A DNA stretch of 20,528 nucleotides, taken from positions 1 through 20,528 of the forward strand of contig JAISZF010000033.1 in NCBI GenBank assembly GCA_031269415.1, given 5' to 3'. The notes under the pieces were generated by a model. That model had not been told where the DNA came from. It saw only the letters and a program-made list of their open reading frames with translations, and did no database searches. Position numbers and translations under genes: made by a program. Shown in pieces: positions 1-8,886 of the stretch; the stretch's first letter is position 1; every line of letters begins with the position of its first letter. Source of the stretch: Clostridiales bacterium (lineage in GTDB: Bacteria; Bacillota; Clostridia; Lachnospirales; WQUN01).

Positions 1-1406
1 ATTTTTTCTCTCAAAGGCGTGGAAGCCTCCTGCCCCGCCGCAAATCGTTCGTTCCCCTCGATGCCGATTTCAATGTTATACTTGTCCTTACGTTCCATAA
101 ATAATGTGAGAATGCCAATTCCTTTAGCGTCTTGAGCCTCTTTGTCGGTCAGCAGTTCAATATTGCCTTCTACCATGTTATAATCAACGCCGGCTTCACC
201 ATTTTTAATCATAATGGATGTCAGCGGTTCCTCTATGCCATTCAAGAGGCGGAACGCGGCCACGGGATCCGCGCATTTGCTTGTTATCGCTATATATCCC
301 GAACCAAACGGATCGGAGGGCCGATCGCTTTTAAAACCATTAGGCCCAGAAACCGGCTCGATACGAATATACTCCCCGCTGGGATTTTTATTTTTGAAGT
401 CAGTCCCAGGCGCGTAGCCGGGTGTCAGGAAATATGACCATGTATAGAACGAGGAGGACTTACCTTCAGGCCACAGTTCAGCGTGAAAATCCTTGGCGTT
501 AGTTATCAGGTTGGAGTCTATCAAGCCTTCCTGATACGCCGCGCTGATGGCGGCAAGGGCTTCCTTGGTCTCCGGAAGCAGCATACCGTACTTGATAGAA
601 CCATCCGGCTGTATAAACCATTCTTCGGGATATACCCCATACGCTCCCCAAAACGGGTACAAAGCCATCATATCTTCCCAAACAGGCCCGGTCAGCCCCA
701 CAGTATTAGCTTGACCGTCTCCGTCAGGATCTTCTTTAACGCATTTGCGCAGGTAATCGACATATTCATCAATTGTAGAGATAGAATCAATGCCGAAATT
801 TTTCATCCAGTCAGCCCGTACGATTGTACTGGTAGACCCGGGTTCACTTACGTCCGCGATCAGCCGGTACATCTTACCCTTTTCATATGTAGAGAATAAC
901 GCTGTTAATTGATCTGTGTCAGCGTAATGTGTCACAAGATCCTGGCCGTATTCTTTAATCAGAGGGTATAGATCCACCAGCATTCCGTTATCTCTCCACT
1001 GCTCATATTCCTTGGCGTTTTTTGAATCAAACCAGATGATATCGGGCATAAGATTCTGATCAGACATCATAAGGTTAATCTGTGTGCCTCTGTCGTCCTG
1101 GTCGCTTGGCAGCGCGACAATTTCCAAGTCAATATTGAACTTATCCTCCAGCCATTTCTCAATATAACTGTCCGCTCCAGCACCGGATGGAAAACTCGGC
1201 GCGGTCAGCTTAATATGCGGCCGCGAATCGGCAGGAGCCTCGGCGTTGCTTTCCGACGCCTCACTTGCATCTGCCGGCTTCGCGGCTTCGGCGGTCTGGG
1301 AAGCGCTCGCGCTGGCCGGCGTCTGTGTTCCGGCGGAATTTCCGCAGCCGGACAGCATGGCGGCGATTAGCGACGCGGTTGATAACACGGATAGTATGCG
1401 TTTCAT
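1..1406 (-). CDS. ABC transporter substrate-binding lipoprotein (LplA-like, CUT1 family), 3' end cut by window
   Basis: This is the extracellular sugar-binding lipoprotein of the importer encoded by the two permease genes just upstream. The frame is open for 468 codons from the ATG at 1406 to the window edge, so the C-terminus is missing; relatives usually have about 500-560 residues. A GGAGGAA ribosome binding site lies just before the ATG. The N-terminus has a short basic, hydrophobic signal peptide ending in the lipobox LSGC with Cys21 as the lipidated residue. An Ala/Ser/Thr-rich tether follows to about residue 60, as is usual for Gram-positive lipoproteins. The mature part shows family features such as a segment reading MPDIIWFDS and a DPDGDGQ turn before a TVGLTGP stretch, typical of LplA/YtcQ-type proteins. 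It is the last gene seen in the glycan operon, 25 bases after the LplC-type permease. The ligand cannot be read from sequence; the neighbouring glycosidases suggest a beta-linked oligosaccharide. Confidence 0.93.
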   Translation of the reverse strand, partial: MKRILSVLSTASLIAAMLSGCGNSAGTQTPASASASQTAEAAKPADASEASESNAEAPADSRPHIKLTAPSFPSGAGADSYIEKWLEDKFNIDLEIVALPSDQDDRGTQINLMMSDQNLMPDIIWFDSKNAKEYEQWRDNGMLVDLYPLIKEYGQDLVTHYADTDQLTALFSTYEKGKMYRLIADVSEPGSTSTIVRADWMKNFGIDSISTIDEYVDYLRKCVKEDPDGDGQANTVGLTGPVWEDMMALYPFWGAYGVYPEEWFIQPDGSIKYGMLLPETKEALAAISAAYQEGLIDSNLITNAKDFHAELWPEGKSSSFYTWSYFLTPGYAPGTDFKNKNPSGEYIRIEPVSGPNGFKSDRPSDPFGSGYIAITSKCADPVAAFRLLNGIEEPLTSIMIKNGEAGVDYNMVEGNIELLTDKEAQDAKGIGILTLFMERKDKYNIEIGIEGNERFAAGQEASTPLREK

Positions 1407-1431
1407 TTTTTTCCTCCAATCTAAAGATGAG

Positions 1432-2325
1432 TCAACCTTTGATAGCGCCAATGATCATACCTCGCTCAAAATATTTTTGCGCGAACGGATAGGCGATCAA
1501 TACCGGAATCATTGAAATGACCATGGTGGCTGACTTGATTTTGACATTGTCCAGACGATTTACATCCAGGCCGACAACTACCCCCCCTTCCATCACGGAA
1601 AGCTGGGAACGGTTAATCAGATCGCGGATTAGTGTGGCTAACGGCCATTTTTGAGTATCAAACAGATAGATGATACTTGAAAAATAATCATTCCAATAAC
1701 CAACAGCGGTCATGAGCGCAACCGTCGCTATGACCGGTTTAGAGAGAGGCAGAACAATCTTAAAAAACACTGTCAGATAACTGCCTCCGTCAATTAAAAC
1801 CGATTCTTCCAAGCCTTCCGGTAACATTTGTATAAAATTGCGAAGTATAAAGACATAAAAACCGGTAACCATACCCGGCAGAACCAGCGCACACCGCGAA
1901 TCGAGCAGCCCAAGTCCGCGCACCACCAGCCATGTCGGAACCATGCCGCCGCTGAACATCATGGTGAAAAAGATCAAAACCACCAACACCCCGCGACCCT
2001 TAAACGGTTTGGTAATAGCGTAGGCTAACATTGAGGAAATAAGAACCCCAAGGAATGTGCCGGATATCGCTACAAACAAAGAAGTTAAAAGCGCGTTGGG
2101 AATGCGTATGCCTTTTAGCAGTAGCGCTTCGTATATAGCGGGATCAAAGCCCCTTGGCAGCAGGAACAGCCCGGCCGTGCTGTAATGGGAGATGTCACTG
2201 ACAGAATACATGAGAATATGTATAAACGGCGCCAGAAATACAATGGATAAAATGATAAAAAACATCACATTAAAAATATCAAACAGCAGGCCTGGCCGTA
2301 TACGCTTCTCGAAGAATTGCCTCAT
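1432..2325 (-). CDS. CUT1 sugar ABC transporter permease, LplC/YtcP type
   Basis: This is an inner permease subunit of a carbohydrate importer, 297 residues, the usual length for the family. A cytoplasmic N-terminus is followed by about six hydrophobic helices, the first near residues 18-40. The EAA loop that docks the ATPase is at about residues 170-197 (EGLEESVLIDGGSYLTVFFK, then IVLPLSKP). The C-terminus ends with the FAQKYFERGMIIGAIKG pattern typical of LplC/YtcP proteins. The ATG at 2325 has a TAAGGAGGAA site that overlaps the stop codon of the preceding permease gene (12-base gap), so the two are probably translationally coupled and act as a heterodimer. No ATPase gene lies in the window, so a shared MsmK/UgpC-type ATPase elsewhere is expected, as is common for this family. 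Confidence 0.95.
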   Translation of the reverse strand: MRQFFEKRIRPGLLFDIFNVMFFIILSIVFLAPFIHILMYSVSDISHYSTAGLFLLPRGFDPAIYEALLLKGIRIPNALLTSLFVAISGTFLGVLISSMLAYAITKPFKGRGVLVVLIFFTMMFSGGMVPTWLVVRGLGLLDSRCALVLPGMVTGFYVFILRNFIQMLPEGLEESVLIDGGSYLTVFFKIVLPLSKPVIATVALMTAVGYWNDYFSSIIYLFDTQKWPLATLIRDLINRSQLSVMEGGVVVGLDVNRLDNVKIKSATMVISMIPVLIAYPFAQKYFERGMIIGAIKG

Positions 2326-2337
2326 GCCGCTTCCTCC

Positions 2338-3285
2338 TTACCACAATCCGGATTGCTTGAACAGTCTCACCCCGTAATTTGAGCCTATAACAAGCAGCAT
2401 TCCTATTATGGACTTAAAAAACTGCGCCGCCGCGCCCAGGCTGTAATCCGCGGTCAGTATACCCATGCGGTATATAAAAGTGTCAATGATATCCGCGGTT
2501 CTGTACACAAGAGGATTATACAAAACAAAAATCTGGTTGAAACCGCCTTCCATAATGGAACCGATGTTAAAGATAAACATGATGCATATAACAGGCAAGA
2601 TGGACGGAAGCGTAATATGCCATACCAAACGAAACCGGCTCGCTCCGTCAATGATCGCAGCCTCATACAGCCCGGGATCAATACTTGATATTGCGGCAAG
2701 ATACACAATCGCGCTGTACCCCATGGTTTTGTAAATATCCGTAACGATGAGCATGGGAACAAACCACGTGTTGCTGCTGATGACATTAGGCGGCGCCAGC
2801 CCGATTTTTTGAATAGCGAGCATAATAACGCCGTTGCCCGGGTTCACAAACACATCCAGTATGCCGGCGATAATAATCCATGATATAAAATGGGGCAGGT
2901 AAGAAATTGTTTGTGTAAATCGTCGGAATCGTTTAAAAGGTAACTCATTCAACAACAATGAAAAAAGTACGGGAGCTGGAAAGACAAAAATCAGCCTCAA
3001 CACGCTAATCCTAATCGTATTCCAGAACGCCTGCCAGAACATGCGGGAGGACATCATTCTTGAAAAATTCTCTAACCCGGCCCATGCGCTTTGAAATACC
3101 CCGCTGAATATGGTGAATTCCTGAAAAGCGATAATCAAGCCGTACATAGGCAGGTATTTGAATATAATCAGATAGATGACGCCGGGCAAAAGAAGCAGGT
3201 AAATATATTTATATCTTTCCCAGCTCTTTGAAAACGTAAGTCTGTCTTTTGAACCCAGCCTCGCGGCAGAACCGCTCATACACAC
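2338..3285 (-). CDS. CUT1 sugar ABC transporter permease, LplB/YtcP-partner type
   Basis: This is the second permease subunit of the importer, 315 residues. The sequence near residues 26-50 (YIYLLLLPGVIYLIIFKYLP, then MYGL) is the usual first helix of LplB proteins. The EAA loop is at about residues 206-229 (GLYEAAIIDGASRFRLVWHI). The protein ends in GVRLFKQSGLW, again typical of the family. The given start is a GTG with AGAAGG five bases before it. An in-frame ATG six bases later (3279) is an equally reasonable start and gives MSGSAARLG; I cannot decide between them. The gene starts 33 bases after the GH3 stop and is in the same operon, so import and intracellular cleavage are expected to be produced together. 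Confidence 0.95.
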   Translation of the reverse strand: MCMSGSAARLGSKDRLTFSKSWERYKYIYLLLLPGVIYLIIFKYLPMYGLIIAFQEFTIFSGVFQSAWAGLENFSRMMSSRMFWQAFWNTIRISVLRLIFVFPAPVLFSLLLNELPFKRFRRFTQTISYLPHFISWIIIAGILDVFVNPGNGVIMLAIQKIGLAPPNVISSNTWFVPMLIVTDIYKTMGYSAIVYLAAISSIDPGLYEAAIIDGASRFRLVWHITLPSILPVICIMFIFNIGSIMEGGFNQIFVLYNPLVYRTADIIDTFIYRMGILTADYSLGAAAQFFKSIIGMLLVIGSNYGVRLFKQSGLW

Positions 3286-3318
3286 CCCGCCCTTCTTGTC
3301 TTGCCGCTGTTCTACGGA

Positions 3319-5856
3319 TTATCCGCAGGTTACGGATATCTCGGCGCGGATATCCTCGCCGCTTGCGCCGGCCACGATGGAATACCTGCCTTTTAAAAGC
3401 GTCCTGCGTTTTTCATAGATATTGTAGTAAAACAAATCTCGAATCAGGAAGAAAACATGGACTCTGACGGATTCGCGCGGCGGAACACTGACGCGCTTAA
3501 ACGCGATCAACTGGCGGCGCGGCATCGGAACGGCGGGATTGGCTGCGCGCGCGTAAAACTGTACAACTTCATCAGAAGCCATATCTCCGGTGTTTTCAAT
3601 AGTGACAGACAGGCGCGCCGTATCCGTTTCCTCATAAATAGATTTATCGCTCTCCAGTTCCGTATATCTGAACGCCGTATAACTCAGTCCATGGCCGAAG
3701 GGATAAAGCACTGCCTTTTCATAGTACATATAAGTCATTTTATTGCTGATAATGTCATAAGTGTTAATAGAGGGCAAGCTGTCTGAATCACGGTAAACTG
3801 TTACTGGCATCCTGCCCGACGGACTGTGTTCGCCGATTAGTATTTTAGCCAACGCCCGACCGCCTTGATCGCCGGCGTACCAAGCCTGCAAAACAGCCGG
3901 CAAATGCTCATCCGCCCAAATAGAGGTAACGGGACCTCCGCTGAATAATACCGCTATGATATTGGGGTTCTGACTGTACAAGGCTTTCAGCAAGGATTCC
4001 TGATGAACGGGCAGAGTTATGTCATGCCGATCTACCGCTTCATCCTCAATGCCTTTCCCTGTTCCCAGACAAGCTATTATATAGTCCGCCTCTCCGGCAA
4101 ACCGCATTGTCTCGGCGAATTCACCGCTGTCCACATAATCCCAGCCCAGCGCTACGCGACAGCCTTCACCCTGCGCGCCGCGTTCCAGCGTAAAATTATA
4201 AGACTTACCCTTTTCAAAACTAAAATCGGCGGTTAATGTCCTTGGGGGGGCGCCTCCCCATTCGTCAATAAGCAAATATCCGGCGATCGATAGCCTCACG
4301 CCATTGTCTGAATTGACATACAGCTTAATCGTTTTTGATTCGGGGGCGTTTATAGTCCCGGAGAAGCGCACGCCCCAAGGCGTTTCTCCTTCACGGCCTT
4401 CAATGGGGCATGTGAATCGCCAGTCAAAATTGATATCCGGATATATTGTTGTCTGGATAGGCTTACCCAGAAGATGCCGGCTCTCAAAGAATTCCGCGGT
4501 AACGCCGGGCCGGCCGCTCGCTGTGGAGAAACACTTAGAAGGAATGAGCGCGGGCGCGAAATCAGCGGTCAGAATGGGATGGCAGCGAAGCTCAGCTCCG
4601 TCCCCCAGTTGTTTTAGCACACCTTCCTTCGCTGTGACCACATGAACGGGTATGCCACTGTACGTACCCAAATAATCACTGTCGGCAAAATTGCCTGTTA
4701 ACAATATCCTCGGCCTTTTCTTTTTCAAAGGGAGAATGCCGTTATTTTTCAGGAGCACTATGCTCTCCAGCGCTGTTTGAAAAGACAAGCTCAGGTGTTT
4801 TTCGCCGCATACGCATTCGACAGGCACATCCTTATATGGCCGTTCTTCTTCGGGATCCAGCAGACCGAGCTGAAAACGGGCTTTCAGCGCCCGCGAGGCC
4901 GCGATGTCAACGACATGTTCGGGGATAAGGCCTTGTTCAACGGCCTCCAAGCCGTATTCTTTTAATCCTTTCCCGTTTGAAACGTCGCATCCGGACATAA
5001 GGGATAACGCCGCCGCTTCCTCCATGGAAGACACAATATGGTGAGCTCGATATAAATCATATACCGCCAAGCCGTCAGATAGCACATAGCCGCTGAATCC
5101 AATCATATCCCGCAGAACATCATTCAAAAGCCACCTGTTGGCCGCTCCAGGCATACCATTAACGCCGTTGTATGCCGGCATAATCGTATTATAAGGATAT
5201 ATCTCGAAGCATTTTTCAAAGGGGCGGATATAGTAATCCCAAAAAGATCTTTGATCCACCGTAATATTTCCATCGCGACGGGTTTCTTCACAACTGTTGG
5301 CCGTTAAGTGCTTAGGACCGGCGACGCATTTTAAATATTTTTTGTTTTCGCCAGATAAGCCGCGTATAAAGGCCGCGCCTAAAACGGCGGCTAGCAACGG
5401 ATCCTCGCCGAAGCATTCCTGCACCCTGCCCCAGCGCGGATCCCTAGCCAGATCAATAACAGGGCTGCAAAAGGCCAGTCCCATAAACCCCTGCTCATAT
5501 TTCGCCCGCACCTCATCTGAGATCGCTTCAGCGACCGCCCGCACCAGATCATTATCAAAAGTAGCCGCCATGGCTATGGCCTGCGGAAATACTGTCGCCG
5601 CACCTACGGCGGGATCTTGATTTCCGATTACGGCTGCGCCGTGCTCGACCTCGCCGTCACGAAACGCGGGCAGTTTCAGGCGTTCAATACCGTCACAACT
5701 GTTGCCAAGCTGGCTTACCTTTTCAGCTAGAGTCATTCTTGCCAGCAAGTCTTTAACGCGGGTATTTATCGGCGCGTCCGGATCGAGGTAAGTGTCAGTC
5801 AGTTTTTTTTTTCGATCCAGCCGAACCCTTTCAGGAATAGAGGCTGAAACAGGCAA
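3319..5856 (-). CDS. GH3 beta-glucosidase-type glycoside hydrolase with PA14 insert
   Basis: This is a retaining exo-acting beta-glycosidase, 845 residues from the first possible start. The N-terminal (alpha/beta)8 domain spans about residues 22-335 and shows ARDPRWGRVQECFGEDP, the KHL substrate-binding pair at 182-184 and the nucleophile Asp261 in YVLSDGLAVYDL (relatives usually have SDW, here SDG). The second domain (about 360-440 and 585-700) is interrupted by a PA14 domain at about 450-580, a module thought to shape the binding site. The likely acid/base lies in the IEDEAVDRHDITLP stretch near residue 605. A C-terminal Fn3-like domain starts near 735. There is no signal peptide, so it should act in the cytoplasm. 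The start is odd: a TGA lies just upstream in this frame and the only early candidate is the TTG at 5856, with GGAGG 16 bases away. It lies 58 bases inside the GH5 gene; see the finding on the slippery run. Confidence 0.93.
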   Translation of the reverse strand: MPVSASIPERVRLDRKKKLTDTYLDPDAPINTRVKDLLARMTLAEKVSQLGNSCDGIERLKLPAFRDGEVEHGAAVIGNQDPAVGAATVFPQAIAMAATFDNDLVRAVAEAISDEVRAKYEQGFMGLAFCSPVIDLARDPRWGRVQECFGEDPLLAAVLGAAFIRGLSGENKKYLKCVAGPKHLTANSCEETRRDGNITVDQRSFWDYYIRPFEKCFEIYPYNTIMPAYNGVNGMPGAANRWLLNDVLRDMIGFSGYVLSDGLAVYDLYRAHHIVSSMEEAAALSLMSGCDVSNGKGLKEYGLEAVEQGLIPEHVVDIAASRALKARFQLGLLDPEEERPYKDVPVECVCGEKHLSLSFQTALESIVLLKNNGILPLKKKRPRILLTGNFADSDYLGTYSGIPVHVVTAKEGVLKQLGDGAELRCHPILTADFAPALIPSKCFSTASGRPGVTAEFFESRHLLGKPIQTTIYPDINFDWRFTCPIEGREGETPWGVRFSGTINAPESKTIKLYVNSDNGVRLSIAGYLLIDEWGGAPPRTLTADFSFEKGKSYNFTLERGAQGEGCRVALGWDYVDSGEFAETMRFAGEADYIIACLGTGKGIEDEAVDRHDITLPVHQESLLKALYSQNPNIIAVLFSGGPVTSIWADEHLPAVLQAWYAGDQGGRALAKILIGEHSPSGRMPVTVYRDSDSLPSINTYDIISNKMTYMYYEKAVLYPFGHGLSYTAFRYTELESDKSIYEETDTARLSVTIENTGDMASDEVVQFYARAANPAVPMPRRQLIAFKRVSVPPRESVRVHVFFLIRDLFYYNIYEKRRTLLKGRYSIVAGASGEDIRAEISVTCG

Positions 5857-6968
5857 TTTTCACTTTTCATTGCCTCCGCCTGGCGCATCATGGCGTCTTC
5901 GGCCAGCTTTGAATCTATTTTCGACCCTCGGCCGGTTTCAAACGCGATCACTTTGTCAAATCCAGCCGCAAGCTCGACCACATAAGGCTGGTTGGAGGTG
6001 ACAATTTTTTTATGCGTCCACATGGCGATACCAATATTAAACTGTTTGTGCAGTTCCAGGTCGTTATTCCACCAACCGGCGTGATGATCGCCGGTTTCAC
6101 CGTTCCATAACGGGCAGTTGGTCCGGTTTCTCAGATCCAGATATGGTTGAATATCGGCTTTTGTAACATTGGGGCCGTTATAACGATACAGATGATAGGA
6201 AAACGCCATATTGCTGTCGAACACGGACACATTCCTAAAAATTGTGGCGTATACGTCGCCCTCAATAAATACAATATGATTCTGATCTATTTCACGGATG
6301 GCCTTTGTAATTAACTCTTGAATCTCCCACAACTCATTAATCCCATGCCCGCCGGGAAGCAGAGGTTCATTTAAAAGATCATAGCCTAAAACAAATGGCT
6401 CGTCTTTATAACGTCTGGCAATTTCCTTCCATACGGTTATTGTAAGCGGCCAGTATTGCTCCGGCTGTGTCCACAGAAGCGCTTCTCCCAGCGCGTCGCA
6501 GAAATGCCAAGGATTCTGTCCGCCTGGCGCCGCGTGTAGATCCAGAATCACATAGAGCCCATATTTTTTGCACCAATCCACAAATTTCTGTATTTCAGCA
6601 AAACCTTCCTCTATCCATTCTCCCTCCGGAGTCATAAAGGTTTTATATGTCAGAGGTAATCTGATGTGATTAGCGCCCCATTCGGCAAAACTGGCGATGT
6701 CGGTTTCTGAACACCAATTAGCGCGATAAGCGTCCCAGAAATTTTTCGCCGCTTCCTCGCCGGCCAATTCGACAAGTTTAGCATACATGTATGAAGGACC
6801 TTCGCAGGTTTTTTGCTCATTTACAGGCCCTCCAAACATCTGCCACATATATCCTTCAGGATAAATAGCGCCGCCAACACCGAACCCGATAGGATAAAAT
6901 TTTTTTCCGTCTTCATCAACAATGTCATGCCCTTTTGTACGCAAAAATCCGGTATAGCTTTCAGCCAT
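5799..6968 (-). CDS. GH5-family glycoside hydrolase (beta-glucanase type), cytoplasmic
   Basis: This is a retaining beta-glycanase or glucosidase with a TIM barrel, 389 residues. Motifs in order: HIRLPLTYK near 101-109, VILDLHAAPGGQNPWHF at 140-156, the acid/base Glu201 in GYDLLNEP, the conserved His259 in SYHLY, the nucleophile Glu291 in WNGETG, and Trp317 in AMWTHK. This set fits GH5 (cellulase family A); the subfamily and substrate cannot be fixed from sequence alone. There is no signal peptide, so it probably cuts imported oligosaccharides rather than polymer. The ATG at 6968 has AGGGAGGA at good spacing and follows the repeat-bearing promoter at 7030-7097, so it is the first gene of the operon. 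The 3' end reads GAA AAA AAA AAC TGA and overlaps the GH3 frame by 58 bases. Confidence 0.93.
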   Translation of the reverse strand: MAESYTGFLRTKGHDIVDEDGKKFYPIGFGVGGAIYPEGYMWQMFGGPVNEQKTCEGPSYMYAKLVELAGEEAAKNFWDAYRANWCSETDIASFAEWGANHIRLPLTYKTFMTPEGEWIEEGFAEIQKFVDWCKKYGLYVILDLHAAPGGQNPWHFCDALGEALLWTQPEQYWPLTITVWKEIARRYKDEPFVLGYDLLNEPLLPGGHGINELWEIQELITKAIREIDQNHIVFIEGDVYATIFRNVSVFDSNMAFSYHLYRYNGPNVTKADIQPYLDLRNRTNCPLWNGETGDHHAGWWNNDLELHKQFNIGIAMWTHKKIVTSNQPYVVELAAGFDKVIAFETGRGSKIDSKLAEDAMMRQAEAMKSENCLFQPLFLKGFGWIEKKN

Positions 6969-7029
6969 TGTTTTCCTCCCTAATCCAAATTACCCCGCAA
7001 GCGGCAAGCGCTATGCAGAGAATATGTAT

Positions 7030-7058
7030 ATTATAAAAGCAAAGCAACTAAAAAAACA
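7030..7058 (-). promoter_or_regulatory. Promoter of the glycan operon (weak -35, consensus -10)
   Basis: On the minus strand a perfect TATAAT lies at 7035-7030. The hexamer 17 bases upstream (7058-7053) is TGTTTT, a very poor -35. A strong -10 with a bad -35 is the usual picture for an activator-dependent promoter, and the direct repeat at 7056-7097 overlaps the -35 position. The transcript would start near 7023 and carry a leader of about 55 bases before GH5. Confidence 0.6.
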
Positions 7059-7097
7059 TGTCGTGGTTTTGCTTTTATATGTCTTGGTTACGCTTTT
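7056..7097 (-). repeat. Tandem 21-bp direct repeat, candidate operator for the AraC-type regulator
   Basis: Two adjacent 21-bp units (minus strand, 7097-7077 and 7076-7056) share 17 of 21 bases with the pattern AAAAGC-nn-AACCA-n-GACAT-n-T. The 21-bp period is two helical turns, so both units face the same side of the DNA. AraC-family regulators typically bind such direct repeats beside or over the -35. The regulator encoded at 8887-9609 is the obvious candidate. Confidence 0.6.
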
Positions 7098-7145
7098 TAT
7101 ATAAAAAATAGCCAATAAAAAAATGGAGGGCGCTTTATTTTTGTT

Positions 7146-8861
7146 TTAATCCGCGGACTGCGTCTCAATATTTCCATCGGTATAGAAGGGCAGGTTGATT
7201 TCCACCAAAAATCCTTTGCCTTCATAATTGCTAATTGCAAGCCCAAACGCTTCACCGTACATGTTTTGAATATGCCTGTGTGTATTTAACAATCCAATGC
7301 TTTCCGTCTGAACCGTAACCGATTTACTTTCCAAGATACCGCGAAGTTCAGACAATTTTTCTTCCGTCACGGAACAGCCGTCGTCTTTGACTGTAAAGAT
7401 AAGGCGGGAACTGTCCAGGCGTCCGCTTATCCATACATTTCCGTTGTGTTTATCCGCAAGCCCATGAGTGACGGCGTTTTCAAAAATAGGTTGTAATATC
7501 ATTTTAGGAATTTTCGCGCGCGTCAATTCTGGGGCAATATCCATATGCATCTGAAACCTGTCGGAAAAGCGATATTTTATTATACTGAAATACTCCTGTA
7601 TTATTTTCAGCTCTTCCGAAACCGTCACAATGTTACGGCCCTTGATGGAGTATCGAAGAACACGGCCTAGGGCGACCATAATATTCTCAATAGGTTTTGC
7701 TTTGAAAGCCACCGCCATACCCCGAACACATTCTAACGAATTATATAAAAAATGCGGATTAATTTGAGAACGCAACGCTGCTAATTCCGCCTGCTGAACA
7801 TACATCTTCAGTTCAAATACTTTCTGGGTGTTTTTGAGATCTCTGTCTATTAAAGAGTCCTGATATTCCATCAGTCGATTGATATGACGGGCGATACGCC
7901 CGATTTCCGGACCGCCTGTCTCTGAAACCCTCAATGTTCCGCGTTTGTCGTTTCTGAGATCCAGTTCATCAATCAATAAGGCGACAGGTTTTTGAACAGA
8001 TTCATGTACAATGGCAAACACGCCGAACACAACCAGCGCGGATAAGGAAATGATAACCAAAGGGAAAAAGATGAATGGACTATTCCACGGAAAAGGGGGT
8101 TCATTTCTGACGGATACGCGCAGATTCCATCCTGTATATCGAATGCTATTGTCAAAATGAGAGTATATTTTTCCGGTTTCTTTCGTAACTCCATAGTTGG
8201 AGAGAAGTTTTGCGCCATTTGCATTAAAGATCTCGACGCCAAGGTTATCCACGTCTAAAACAAGGGATGAAACAGATGTTAGGCCGCACAAAAAAACCAA
8301 GCTACCCAGCCGTCTGCGCGGACTCTCCGCGTAACCAGGCTGGTAAACATCAATAGCGTATAGAAATGTCGGCCCGCTGCGCAGAAACGCGTATTGCGCA
8401 AGGTCTGGTATATCAAAAAAAGCTCCTTGAATTTCCTTGCGCGTGAAAATGGATTCCGACCACAATTCATTATGTACGTTTAAATCTACCCCATTACGGC
8501 TGTAAAAGGGTTTGCCATCGGCGTCGATCATGATAACGTCGATAATATTGCCGTCAAGATCCGCAAGTGAGTCCACACCGCTGATAGGAACAGGGTCGAC
8601 GGTTGTCAAGTTTTCGTTTTCAGCACGCCGCAGAAATATCTCTATAACCTGATCCTGACTACTCATGGCGATGCCTCTATAAATAATCGTCGCCAATTGA
8701 CCGGAAAAAAAATCGCTCATTTTTTCGGCATACGAGCTAATCATTGCTGTATTTTCCTTTTTGGCACTGTCTATAATCTTTACATAAAAAACAGATATTA
8801 CCAAGGAAAATAACAAAGTAAAAAGTAAAACGAATAAGCTGATTTTTCTTTTGAGGCTCAT
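7146..8861 (-). CDS. YesM-type membrane sensor histidine kinase
   Basis: This is the sensor of a two-component system, 571 residues. A first membrane helix is at about 7-28, an extracellular sensing region at about 30-260 (probably Cache-like, by position and size), and a second helix at about 262-285. A HAMP-like segment follows to about 340, then the His_kinase domain of the YesM/LytS class. The phospho-acceptor is His370 in LRSQINPHFLYNSLE. The ATPase domain shows the N box with Asn462 (ILQPIFENAVTHGL), a VKDDG box at 491-495 and SIGLLNTHRHI at 521-531. The ATG at 8861 has GGGAGGAGGT upstream. It lies 25 bases after the response regulator gene and its stop is 177 bases before the GH5 start. 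This kinase class commonly sits beside Lpl-type transporters and controls them, which fits here. Confidence 0.95.
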   Translation of the reverse strand: MSLKRKISLFVLLFTLLFSLVISVFYVKIIDSAKKENTAMISSYAEKMSDFFSGQLATIIYRGIAMSSQDQVIEIFLRRAENENLTTVDPVPISGVDSLADLDGNIIDVIMIDADGKPFYSRNGVDLNVHNELWSESIFTRKEIQGAFFDIPDLAQYAFLRSGPTFLYAIDVYQPGYAESPRRRLGSLVFLCGLTSVSSLVLDVDNLGVEIFNANGAKLLSNYGVTKETGKIYSHFDNSIRYTGWNLRVSVRNEPPFPWNSPFIFFPLVIISLSALVVFGVFAIVHESVQKPVALLIDELDLRNDKRGTLRVSETGGPEIGRIARHINRLMEYQDSLIDRDLKNTQKVFELKMYVQQAELAALRSQINPHFLYNSLECVRGMAVAFKAKPIENIMVALGRVLRYSIKGRNIVTVSEELKIIQEYFSIIKYRFSDRFQMHMDIAPELTRAKIPKMILQPIFENAVTHGLADKHNGNVWISGRLDSSRLIFTVKDDGCSVTEEKLSELRGILESKSVTVQTESIGLLNTHRHIQNMYGEAFGLAISNYEGKGFLVEINLPFYTDGNIETQSAD

Positions 8862-8886
8862 TCAGACCTGACCTCCTCCCCTGAAG

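Noticed and set aside
4236..4260. A G7/C-rich patch in GH3 as a possible frameshift
   Set aside because: The GH3 frame continues unbroken through it, in the middle of the PA14 domain.
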